A DNA stretch of 64,000 nt. It comes from Desulfoarculaceae bacterium. Lineage in GTDB: Bacteria; Desulfobacterota; Desulfobulbia; Desulfobulbales; Desulfocapsaceae. Positions 50,320 through 59,161 of this stretch are shown in pieces. A program made the position numbers and the translations under genes. A model generated the notes under the pieces. It made no database searches. It worked only from the letters and a program-made list of their open reading frames with translations, and had not been told where the DNA came from. The stretch lies in assembly GCA_019429465.1 (NCBI GenBank), contig JAHYIV010000007.1, positions 50,532-114,531 of the forward strand, read 5' to 3'. Positions within the stretch are counted from its first letter, which is position 1. The number at the start of each line of letters is the position of its first letter.

Positions 50320-50838
50320 GTGGCCATCATTGGAAAACAAATTTGTGGAAAATTGACTCTCCTGCTGTTCTGTTGTGCCTTGCTTGTGGCCGGTTGTAGC
50401 GAGGAGCCCTCAAAGGTGCTGGTGATGGGTGGGCAGGCTCCGACTTTTACGGTACAGGATCTGCACGGCCAGGAGGTATCCCTGGCCAAGTACGACGGCA
50501 AACCGGTTATCCTGCGTTTTTTTCTGCCGGACTGCAAGTATTGCCGAGCAGATACAGCTGTCTTTAACGAATATTATCAGACCCATAAAGACAAGGGACT
50601 GGGCGTCATCTATATCAACAACGACCCCGATCCGCGTGAGGTGCAGAAATTTGTCGATGATCTCGGTATCATCTTTCCGGTGGTCCTTGACCCTGATCGC
50701 AAGATAGCCGATCAATTTCGGGTGCGTGTCGCCCCGCAAACGTTTCTGCTCGACCCGAATCACCGGATTATCGGTGCCATTTTGGGCGGTGTGAGCAAAG
50801 AACAGTTGGACGATCTTTTACTGCCTTTTTTGCCGTAA
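50320..50838 (+). CDS. TlpA/AhpC-like thioredoxin-fold lipoprotein
   Basis: Lipobox VAGC; RFFLPDCKYCRAD (CxxC). Confidence 0.9.
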   Translation: MAIIGKQICGKLTLLLFCCALLVAGCSEEPSKVLVMGGQAPTFTVQDLHGQEVSLAKYDGKPVILRFFLPDCKYCRADTAVFNEYYQTHKDKGLGVIYINNDPDPREVQKFVDDLGIIFPVVLDPDRKIADQFRVRVAPQTFLLDPNHRIIGAILGGVSKEQLDDLLLPFLP

Positions 50839-50926
50839 CCGGCCATGGATGATGACATAGCAGACATCTCGGTTAGTGTTTCGAGTTCACCACCATTGCT
50901 GCGACCAGATCGCCTACAGTTCATGT

Positions 50927-51469
50927 GACATGAATGATCAGCCCGAAGGAGAGAGAGTGAATAAAAATTTATGTAACATCCTGTTACTGGCACTTGTCGG
51001 CATAGCAGTTGCTGCAAATGGCATGGCTGCCTCCATGACTGGTCAGCCCGCTGCAACCACGGTCGAAAAGGACACCAGGTGCGCGGTCTGCGGCATGTTT
51101 GTGGCCAAGTACCCGAATTGGCTCGCCACTCTGACCATGAGTGACGGGGCCGTCAAGCATTTCGATGGGGTCAAGGATATGATGGCGTTCTCTTTCGCAC
51201 CACAAAAATACGGTGCCGCCTCAGCGGCCACAGTTACGGAAATGCAGGTCAAGGACTATTATACCCTCAAACCCGTCGACGCCAGGAAGGCCTTCTACGT
51301 TGTGGGCAGTGATGTTACCGGCCCCATGGGCCATGAGTTTATTCCTTTTACCACCAGGGAGGCAGCCGATTCTTTCAGCCAGGATCATCATGGGCAGAGC
51401 ATCCTGACCTTCGATGCCATTACCTCCAAACAGGTTAAGTCCATGCGCTCCGGGCAGCGGATGAAATAA
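50927..51469 (+). CDS. NosL-like protein
   Basis: CAVCGMFVAKYPNWLATLTMSDGAVKHFDGVKDMMAF; start within the listed 50876 ORF is approximate. Confidence 0.88.
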   Translation, partial: DMNDQPEGERVNKNLCNILLLALVGIAVAANGMAASMTGQPAATTVEKDTRCAVCGMFVAKYPNWLATLTMSDGAVKHFDGVKDMMAFSFAPQKYGAASAATVTEMQVKDYYTLKPVDARKAFYVVGSDVTGPMGHEFIPFTTREAADSFSQDHHGQSILTFDAITSKQVKSMRSGQRMK

Positions 51470-51472
51470 GCC

Positions 51473-51760
51473 ATGCGTCCTTCGCTCATATTTCTCGTCT
51501 CCCTTGGCCTGCTGGCCCTCGTCGACAGTGCCTTGCTCCTCCATCATCACGCGCAGAAAGAAAACGCAGCAGCTGATGCCGGTCTCCTGCGGATGACTGC
51601 GGCCGGTCTAGGGCTCTCAGATCTCTGCCTGGCCACCGAGGCCAGATACACCCGCCATCCTGCCGTTACCGACCCGATTGTCCCCTTCATGGATCATCCC
51701 GGCGCCTTTGAACATTTTCCGTCCGGCTCCTTCTGGGCCAGGCCTTCGGGGCCCCGATGA
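51473..51760 (+). CDS. Small membrane-anchored hypothetical protein of the NosL-ABC operon
   Basis: Tightly packed between nosL-like and ftsX-like genes; N-terminal TM. Confidence 0.65.
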   Translation: MRPSLIFLVSLGLLALVDSALLLHHHAQKENAAADAGLLRMTAAGLGLSDLCLATEARYTRHPAVTDPIVPFMDHPGAFEHFPSGSFWARPSGPR

Positions 51761-52938
51761 TGTCCTTTGCCAGACAAGCCAATATCATAGATTATTCGCT
51801 CTCTTCCCTGTGGCGACGACGTTTTAAATCGTTGGGGGTCATGGTTGTTTTTGCCGGGGTCATCTTTCTTCTGGCCTCCTTTCAGATGACTACCAAGGCC
51901 TTGACAAATGCCGCCAGCGATATTCTGGCCTTTGCTCCCGAGATCACCATCCAGAAGATGAAGGCCGGTCGTCAGGAGTCGATCCCCCTTGAGTATAAAG
52001 AAAAACTGGCTGTTATCCTGGGGATTCGAGCGATCACGCCTCGGATCTGGGGCTATTATTTCAACGAAACAAGCGGCGCCAACTACACGGTGCTTGGACT
52101 CGATCCCTTCAGTATGCCTTTGGGCGATCAACTTGGGGAAGCCATTGATACTGGAGCGTTGCCCCTGGACCATGAAGCTGTCCTGGGGCAGGGAGTCTTC
52201 GCCGAGCTTGCCGGCGGCGGCGACGCGGTGATATTCTCTCTGTTCCGGCCCGACCTGAGTCTGAAGACGTTTTCCCGGGCCGGGGTCTTTAAGGCCGAAA
52301 CCAATATCTTGACCTATGACACCCTGTTCATGAATCTCGATGATGCCAGGGACTTATTTTCCTTGCCTGCTGACATGGCAACTGATCTCTGTGTGACCGT
52401 GGCCAATCCGAACGAGGTGCAGACCATCGCCAAAAAGATTGCCGCCCTGCTGCCAGACACCCGGGTGGTAACCCGCCAGCAGATTCAGAAGACCTATCAG
52501 GGCGTCTTCGGCTGGCGCAGCGGCTTTGCCTCCATCTGTCTTTTGACCGCCCTGGCGGCCTTTATTATTTTCGCTTGGGACAAGGCCTCCGGCTTGACTC
52601 CTGAAGAGCGGAAGGAGATCAGCATCCTGAAGATCATCGGCTGGCAGACCTCCGACGTTCTGACCTTGCGTTTCTGGGAAGGGGTTACCGTCTCGACCGT
52701 CTCCTTTGTAGTGGGATATACCCTGGCCTATGTTCACGTCAGTTTTTTTGAGGCCAGTCTCTTCCGGCCGGTCCTGCTCGGCTGGTCGGTGCTTCATCCT
52801 GCCCTGCGTCTGGTGCCGTCTGTTGAACTTGGTGAAACACTCCTGATCCTCTGCCTGACCGTGGTGCCCTATCTTGCCGCCACCATCATCCCGGCCTGGC
52901 GGGCGGCGATTATCCCGGCCGACTCGGCCTTGAATTAA
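51757..52938 (+). CDS. FtsX-like ABC permease
   Basis: WRRRFKSLGVMVVFAGVIFLLASF; EERKEISILKIIGWQTSDVLTLRFWEG. Confidence 0.9.
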   Translation: MMSFARQANIIDYSLSSLWRRRFKSLGVMVVFAGVIFLLASFQMTTKALTNAASDILAFAPEITIQKMKAGRQESIPLEYKEKLAVILGIRAITPRIWGYYFNETSGANYTVLGLDPFSMPLGDQLGEAIDTGALPLDHEAVLGQGVFAELAGGGDAVIFSLFRPDLSLKTFSRAGVFKAETNILTYDTLFMNLDDARDLFSLPADMATDLCVTVANPNEVQTIAKKIAALLPDTRVVTRQQIQKTYQGVFGWRSGFASICLLTALAAFIIFAWDKASGLTPEERKEISILKIIGWQTSDVLTLRFWEGVTVSTVSFVVGYTLAYVHVSFFEASLFRPVLLGWSVLHPALRLVPSVELGETLLILCLTVVPYLAATIIPAWRAAIIPADSALN

Positions 52939-52941
52939 CGT

Positions 52942-53637
52942 GTGCGTATGATGACTGCCTCCTTCGTTGCATTGGAAGATGTCTGTAAGATCTATAATCA
53001 GGGACAGCCCAACCAGGTGCGAGCCCTGCACAATATCAATTTGGTTATAGCTGCAAACTCCATGGTCTGTCTGCAGGGGGCCAGCGGCTCGGGCAAGAGT
53101 ACCCTGCTATCGATCATCGGCTGCGTCTTTCCGCCCACCAGCGGGCGGGCCACCATTGCCGGCAAGGCGCTGTCCAGGATGCCGGATCGTTTTCTGACCA
53201 TTCATCGCCGCAATACTATCGGTTTTATCTTCCAGCACTTTAATATCCTGCCTGACCTGACCGTGCTGGAGAACATCACCCTGCCGCTGATGCCTCTGGG
53301 AATTGGACCAGGAGCGCGCAAGGAACGGGCCGAGCGGCTGATGGAGATGCTGTCCATTGGCCATCGGTCCAATTTTCCGGCCCGCCAGATCTCTGGCGGC
53401 GAACTGCAGCGGGTCGCTATCGCCCGGGCGTTAATCAATGATCCGCCCATTGTCCTGGCCGACGAACCCACCGCTCACCTCGACCATACCCTGAGCCTCG
53501 CATTTATGGAGATCATGCGTGAGTTGCAGCGCGCGGGCAAGACCATTATCCTCACCTCCCATGACCCCCTGATTACCCAGCACCCGGCAGTGGAGCGGAT
53601 CATCGCCATTGAGGACGGGGAGATCCATGTTCCTTAA
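52942..53637 (+). CDS. ABC transporter ATP-binding protein (LolD/MacB type)
   Basis: [41 protein letters not shown]. Confidence 0.94.
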   Translation: MRMMTASFVALEDVCKIYNQGQPNQVRALHNINLVIAANSMVCLQGASGSGKSTLLSIIGCVFPPTSGRATIAGKALSRMPDRFLTIHRRNTIGFIFQHFNILPDLTVLENITLPLMPLGIGPGARKERAERLMEMLSIGHRSNFPARQISGGELQRVAIARALINDPPIVLADEPTAHLDHTLSLAFMEIMRELQRAGKTIILTSHDPLITQHPAVERIIAIEDGEIHVP

Positions 53638-54631
53638 CTCCTGGAGTCTCGCTCTCAGTCTGCTCAGTCTGGTAGTGCTGATCCTCATCGCCATTGCCGT
53701 CAGGACCGCCATCAAGGTTCTATGCTCCTGGGATCCGGCAAGCGACAGTAATCGTCAGATCCGCCTGGAGAATGAAACCTGGCTCTCTTCAACCCTGGTG
53801 CAGTACGCCATGGGTTTTCAGATCATGTCCCTGATCCTCTTTGTCCTGGCGGCTGATTATTTCAGCCAGGTGATCAGCGGCGCCATGTGCGCCACCGGCT
53901 CACTGGCTGCCAATCAATACGGTATGCCGACACTCCAGCTCAAACTCCTGGGCGCCTTTTTGTCTGGCTTCTGGATCATTCTCCATGCCTTTGACATCAG
54001 CTCGGAACGATACCCGCTCCTCAAGGCCAAATATATCGCCTTGATCTGTTTGCTGCCTGTGCTGGCCGCTGATGTCGTCAGCCAAACCCTCTATCTTGCC
54101 AATCTCAAGCCGGATATCATCACCTCATGCTGCGCGGTTGTTTTTGGCGAGGGCGGTGAGAGCACAGGGAACCTGCTGGGAGCTGTCCCCCAGGGAGCGC
54201 TCCTGACGATTTTTTACGGGCTCGCTGCCCTGCTGGCCATTGCAGGTTATTTTCTACGCAAAAATCCGCGTTCCTCCCTGCTCTGGCTGAACGGGCTGGT
54301 CTGGCTGCTTTACCTCGGGGTCTCGTTGGTGGCCATCACCACGATCTTTTCCTCCTACATCTATGCCATGCCCTACCATCACTGCCCCTTTTGCATCTTA
54401 AAACCGGATTACGGTTCTATCGGTTTGCTGATTTATGGCACCATTCTCCCCGCTGCCTTCTTCGGTATAAGTGCCGCCCTGGCCGAAGTGATTCCGGTAC
54501 GACTCGGCATTAAAGAGGTGGTGCATCGTTTTCAAAGAATGGCGGTGTTGATCTCATCAGCCCTGCTGGTGTTGTTCGTACTTGTCGTGTCGTACCATTT
54601 TGTTCTGTATCGATTCATGGGCGGGGAGTAG
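53627..54631 (+). CDS. Polytopic membrane protein with CxxC (YHHCPFCIL) motif
   Basis: About eight TM segments; translationally coupled to the ATPase gene. Confidence 0.75.
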   Translation: MFLNSWSLALSLLSLVVLILIAIAVRTAIKVLCSWDPASDSNRQIRLENETWLSSTLVQYAMGFQIMSLILFVLAADYFSQVISGAMCATGSLAANQYGMPTLQLKLLGAFLSGFWIILHAFDISSERYPLLKAKYIALICLLPVLAADVVSQTLYLANLKPDIITSCCAVVFGEGGESTGNLLGAVPQGALLTIFYGLAALLAIAGYFLRKNPRSSLLWLNGLVWLLYLGVSLVAITTIFSSYIYAMPYHHCPFCILKPDYGSIGLLIYGTILPAAFFGISAALAEVIPVRLGIKEVVHRFQRMAVLISSALLVLFVLVVSYHFVLYRFMGGE

Positions 54632-54801
54632 GGCTTAAGCTGTCTTCTGCCCGGACCGCGCCTTTATGCCATGATCCTGGAGCCATCAGCACTCTCGTCT
54701 ACTGTGCAAAGTCCTCGGTGATGGTTTGATCTGCCTGCAGCTGCCTTGAATGATATCCGCAGGCGGTTGTTGACTGTGCAAAGCATGAAGACCAAATGTA
54801 T

Positions 54802-54961
54802 TAAGCCGCTGTAAAAAAACAACATGGCCATCTAAGTGCCCGGAGCGGCATAAGGAGCCGGTCGCTCCTACGCCGTCCATGGCGCTCGCGACACTGGGCC
54901 GTCCCTGGCCTGCGTAACGAAATTGAGATAAATGGCCATGTTATTTCGTAACGGCTCCTAA
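54802..54961 (+). mobile_element. 160-bp MITE-like element, copy 1
   Basis: About 96% identical (7 mismatches by eye) to 59002-59161; imperfect terminal inverted repeats around AACATGGCCAT. Confidence 0.85.
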
Positions 54962-54970
54962 AAATACCTT

Positions 54971-56260
54971 ATGAGTAAACAAATCAACAGTCAGTTTGAT
55001 AAATCCGTGGCGGACTGGTTCCTGACCCTGCGCTGGGGCACGGTTCTGTGCCAGGTCCTTCTCTTTGCCGCGGTCCGCTTTCTCTTTGCCATAACGGTAC
55101 CGGCCCTTGTTCTGGGTTTGATTGCCTTTGAGGTGGCCTCAAATCTCCTCTTCGCCTGGCTGATTCGTGAAAAAAAGAGGGTTCCCGTCAACTTGTTCAC
55201 CGGCGTTATGTTCCTGGACATTGCCCTGCTGACCGCTCTTCTCGCCTTGACAGGTGGCGCGATGAATCCCTTCACCTTTCTCTACCTGGTCCATGTGGTT
55301 GTGGGGGCCATCCTTTTACCCAGGAATATGGCCTGGGGCCTGGCCGCCTTCTCTTCCGCCTGTTATGGGCTTTTTTTTCTGCCATGGTGCAATCTCTCCC
55401 GTATCGGAGCCGATCAATCCGTCTGTCATATTGAGACACTCTCCCCGGAACTGCAACTGCATCTGCAAGGGATGTGGGTAGCCTTTGCTATCACCGCCAT
55501 TTTCGTGGTGTTTTTTGTTACCCGAATTCAGCAGGCCCTGGTCGCTCACCGGGAGATCCGGGCCCAGCTGCGGGAGGAGCAGGGCAAAAATGAGCGTCTG
55601 GCATCGTTGGCCACCCTGTCTGCCGGCGCCGCCCATGAGTTTGGCACCCCCTTGTCCACCATTGCCGTGGTTGCCGGAGAGCTGTATCGGGAGATGAGTC
55701 AGGGGGGACATGAGGCCTGGCTGGAAGACCTGCGGCTGATCCGTTCTCAGGTGGCCAGGTGTCGGGATGTCCTGGGCCAGATGGCGGCCGATGCCGGAGA
55801 GCCCATGGGCGAGGGCATGGAAACGCCGACCATTGGCGCCCTGATCAGCGAGGTTCGTGCTTCACTCGAGGAACAATACCAGGGACGGCTGATCATTGAC
55901 TGTGCCGTGCTGGACACCTTGGTCAGTGTGCCCCGGCGTTCGGTCAAGCGAGTACTGCGCGGGCTGCTCTCCAATGCCTTTCATGCCTCGGACGCTGAGG
56001 CGTCAGTGACGTTAAGGGTCGTGCTTGATGATGCCATGGTAAGGTTTGAGGTCCGCGACCAGGGGCGGGGCATGGATAAAGAAACTGCCGCTATGGCCAG
56101 GAAACCTTTTTTTTCCACCAAGGCAGCAGGCCAGGGACTGGGACTCGGTCTCTATCTGGCCGGGAATTTGGCCGAGCGTCTGGGCGGCGGCCTTGACATT
56201 GACTCGACTCCGGGTTTTGGTACAACGGTCCGTTTTTGGATGAGGGCGCGAAGTGAATAA
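54971..56260 (+). CDS. RegB/PrrB-like redox sensor histidine kinase
   Basis: GGAMNPF quinone-site motif; H-box AAGAAHEFGTPLSTIAVVAGEL; ATPase GLGLGLYLAGNLAERLGG. Confidence 0.9.
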   Translation: MSKQINSQFDKSVADWFLTLRWGTVLCQVLLFAAVRFLFAITVPALVLGLIAFEVASNLLFAWLIREKKRVPVNLFTGVMFLDIALLTALLALTGGAMNPFTFLYLVHVVVGAILLPRNMAWGLAAFSSACYGLFFLPWCNLSRIGADQSVCHIETLSPELQLHLQGMWVAFAITAIFVVFFVTRIQQALVAHREIRAQLREEQGKNERLASLATLSAGAAHEFGTPLSTIAVVAGELYREMSQGGHEAWLEDLRLIRSQVARCRDVLGQMAADAGEPMGEGMETPTIGALISEVRASLEEQYQGRLIIDCAVLDTLVSVPRRSVKRVLRGLLSNAFHASDAEASVTLRVVLDDAMVRFEVRDQGRGMDKETAAMARKPFFSTKAAGQGLGLGLYLAGNLAERLGGGLDIDSTPGFGTTVRFWMRARSE

Positions 56261-56277
56261 GAACGGGAGGAGCAGAA

Positions 56278-56826
56278 ATGGAGGGTGTTGAACTGGCATA
56301 TTCAATTCTTCTGGTGGATGACGAGGACGTCTTTCGTCAACGGCTGGCCCTGGCCTTTCATAGGCGCGGTTTCACGGTCTATGAGGCCAGTGATTTTGAC
56401 AGTGCGGTTGGGGTATTGACAGAGAGTGAGCCGGAGCTGGCTCTCATCGATCTGCGGATGCCTGGCCGCTCTGGCCTTGAACTGGTGGCGGAGGCCAAAC
56501 GCCTGCGGCCGGAAATCAAGATTGTCGTTCTCACCGGTTATGGCAGCATTGCTACCGCCAGTCAGGCAATCAAACTCGGTGCCCTCTATTATCTGCCCAA
56601 GCCTGCTGATGTCGATGAGATCCTGCTCGCCTTTTCCAAGGATGACGATCTTTCGATAACGGTTGATCAAGACGAGTTGACACCGCCAAGCCTTGCCCGG
56701 GTGGAGTGGGAACATATTCAGCGGGTCCTGGCCGATTGCGATGGCAATATCTCGGAGGCAGCCCGCAGGCTCAATATCCATCGCCGCAGCCTGCAGCGCA
56801 AGCTGTTCAAGCATGCCCCTTCCTGA
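56278..56826 (+). CDS. RegA/PrrA/ActR-like response regulator
   Basis: Receiver SILLVDDEDVFRQRL; C-terminal Fis-type HTH NISEAARRLNIHRRSLQRKL. Confidence 0.92.
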   Translation: MEGVELAYSILLVDDEDVFRQRLALAFHRRGFTVYEASDFDSAVGVLTESEPELALIDLRMPGRSGLELVAEAKRLRPEIKIVVLTGYGSIATASQAIKLGALYYLPKPADVDEILLAFSKDDDLSITVDQDELTPPSLARVEWEHIQRVLADCDGNISEAARRLNIHRRSLQRKLFKHAPS

Positions 56827-57079
56827 TCTGCAACAAAAAAATAGCGGTGCATAGTTTTTATTGCACAGCTGCGATGCTTTCCAGTTTTCTTCTGCCATCA
56901 CCCCCTGAACAATACACAATAAAACAATCGCAAATTCAAGCTTATAGCAAAAAAGATTGTTATCATGCCAAAGTGGCGCCATTATTGCTTTACCACAATA
57001 ATCCCATATCAGGCTCGAACGTTTTCGACAATCAATCGTCCGTGCTTGTCAGATAGTGAAGATCCACAAAGGAGGTCAA

Positions 57080-57160
57080 ATGGTCCAGCTAGAGGAATTG
57101 CAAACACTCGCGTCTTCTTTTCAAGACATTCTCATTTCAGGCAGGAGGTGGAGAGTATGA
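57080..57160 (+). CDS. Putative 26-aa leader peptide MVQLEELQTLASSFQDILISGRRWRV
   Basis: AAAGGAGGT Shine-Dalgarno; its TGA overlaps the next ATG (ATGA). Confidence 0.5.
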   Translation: MVQLEELQTLASSFQDILISGRRWRV

Positions 57161-58392
57161 ACATCAAGTTTCGTGTATTGCCGATACTGGCCCTGGCGAT
57201 GGCCATGTTGTTCGTGCCGCAGGCACGGGCCGAACAACCCGTGGCTCCCACCATTAATATGGATAAAACCACCTTGAATAACGGCGGTGATTTTGTCATC
57301 TCCGGCCAGGCCCCGGCTGGTTCCCAGGTCTATATCGAGCTCTATGCTGTAGAAAAAAAGGTGCGATCCAATCGATTTGACCGCAAGAAGGACCCAAAAA
57401 CCGGCAAGATCCCCTATAAGTTTTATATCACCAAGGAGATGCCCGCCTTTTATAAAATCATTGTCCCTGTAGAAATGGCAGGTGCACTTGATAAAGCCAA
57501 GGCGGCGGGCAGTGGCTGGAAATATTCCGAGGTACTGAAGGAAGTCGGCGCCGATGCCGCCTACAGCGTCCCGGCCAAGATCCAAATTGACAATTATCAG
57601 GCCACGATCATGGCCAGTATTATCGGTTCCCGCGGTACTCTCCTGCCTGAAATGGACGAGAAGGCGACCAAAAGCGAATCGATGAAACTGGTGAAGGGAC
57701 AATTCCGCAGCGTTGGCAATCTGTTGGCAGCCGCTGTCGAAACCGCGCCTGATGGTTCCTATACAGCCAAGGTCAGACTGCGCACAGGTCTGGCGCCCGG
57801 TGAATACAATGCCCGAGTCACTGCTGTCACCGAGCGGATCAAGGAAGGGGACAAAGAAATAATCAATAAGGCCTCCAGCGAATTGATATCCTTTGACAAC
57901 AAGATCGCCTTCCCCACTGTCTATCTGAAAAATGCGGGCACCAGCATCAACCTGATCTGGCCCTTTCTCCTCGCTATGGTTGTCACGATTTTCGGCGTAC
58001 TCATGGGCGCCGGCGGAGGATTTATCCTTAACCCTCTGCTGGTTATGTTCTTCCCCCTGCCGCATACCATCGTTGCCGGAACGGTTATGCCCACCGTCCT
58101 TTTTGCCCAGGGAACAGGAATTGCCAACTATTCCAAGATTAAATTCATCAACTGGAAACTGGGTATCGGTATCGGTAGCGCCATGCTCCTGGGCGGCTTC
58201 ATCGGCCCGAAACTGACCGAGATGATCACCCTGGCTCAGTTCAAATCCGCCTTTGGCTGGATCCTCCTGGTGCTGGCGGCCCTGATGTTCTGGCAGACAA
58301 CGCCTGGCTATCTTTCAAAGAACAAAAAAGAGCAGGCCATCTTGAAAGAGTTCAAAAAACGGGCGGAAGAAACTGCCAAGGCCAAACAGTAA
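57157..58392 (+). CDS. TauE/SafE (TSUP) half-transporter with large N-terminal exported domain
   Basis: Signal peptide; Ig-like region; GVLMGAGGGFILNPLLVMFFPLPH. Confidence 0.85.
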   Translation: MNIKFRVLPILALAMAMLFVPQARAEQPVAPTINMDKTTLNNGGDFVISGQAPAGSQVYIELYAVEKKVRSNRFDRKKDPKTGKIPYKFYITKEMPAFYKIIVPVEMAGALDKAKAAGSGWKYSEVLKEVGADAAYSVPAKIQIDNYQATIMASIIGSRGTLLPEMDEKATKSESMKLVKGQFRSVGNLLAAAVETAPDGSYTAKVRLRTGLAPGEYNARVTAVTERIKEGDKEIINKASSELISFDNKIAFPTVYLKNAGTSINLIWPFLLAMVVTIFGVLMGAGGGFILNPLLVMFFPLPHTIVAGTVMPTVLFAQGTGIANYSKIKFINWKLGIGIGSAMLLGGFIGPKLTEMITLAQFKSAFGWILLVLAALMFWQTTPGYLSKNKKEQAILKEFKKRAEETAKAKQ

Positions 58393-58413
58393 ACCTATCT
58401 GGAGGAATCCGTT

Positions 58414-58803
58414 ATGAAAGTAGATTTTTGGGGTCAGGAATTTGAGGTCAACATGTGGGTCGGCTGCATCGGTGGCTTTTTCATCGCCATCATGTCATCC
58501 ATGTTCGGATTTGGCGGGGGACCATTCATGGTGCCACTGATGACACTCGCGCTGCGACTGCCCATGTATATTGTGGTCGGCAGCTCCCTGCTGGCGATCT
58601 TCTTCAATACCGCCATGGGAACTGCCCGCCACATGCAGTTTGGCAACTTTGACCTGATTCTCTTTCTGGCCATGTTCCCGGCAGCCATTATCGGTGGCTA
58701 TGTCGGTCCACAGATTGCCAAGAGATTGAGTCCGCAGATCGTCAAACGTGTTGCCTGCGTCGGTCTGGTGATTCTCGGCACAAAACTGCTGGGCCTCTTT
58801 TAA
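58414..58803 (+). CDS. Second TauE/SafE (TSUP) half-protein
   Basis: FGFGGGPFMVPLMTLALRLPMYIVVGSSLLAIFFNT; 129 aa only. Confidence 0.85.
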   Translation: MKVDFWGQEFEVNMWVGCIGGFFIAIMSSMFGFGGGPFMVPLMTLALRLPMYIVVGSSLLAIFFNTAMGTARHMQFGNFDLILFLAMFPAAIIGGYVGPQIAKRLSPQIVKRVACVGLVILGTKLLGLF

Positions 58804-58908
58804 AAGGGAAGTTCGCCTTCCAGACCCGGTTTTTACGGCCCCCTCCTTTTGGTAGAGACTGGATCTGGTTTTTCCGCTGATTTTTTTCAAAAAAAGGGCT
58901 CTGCCCCT

Positions 58909-58960
58909 CTCATTCCAGCCTCTGCTTCGCCCCCCGTTGCGGAATCTGGAATGAGTTTTT
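58909..58960 (+). terminator. Rho-independent terminator
   Basis: CTCATTCCAG...CTGGAATGAG-TTTTTTTT. Confidence 0.85.
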
Positions 58961-59001
58961 TTTATCAGAGAGAGTTGTCAACAACTTTTTGAATTATAAT
59001 C

Positions 59002-59161
59002 TAAGCCGCTGTAAAAAAATAACAAGGCCATCTAAGTGCCCGGAGCGGCATAAGGAGCCGGTCGCTCCTACGCCGTCCATGGCACTCGCGACACGGGGCC
59101 ATCCCTGGCCTGCGTAACGAAATAGATATAAATGGCCATGTTATTTCGTAACGGCTCCTAA
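59002..59161 (+). mobile_element. 160-bp MITE-like element, copy 2
   Basis: See copy 1; internal arms CGTAACGAAATA / TATTTCGTAACG. Confidence 0.85.

Noticed and set aside
54705-54784. Two short ACTGTGCAAAG direct repeats downstream of the CxxC membrane protein
   Set aside because: Only about 10-11 bp shared and no dyad or regular spacing; too weak.
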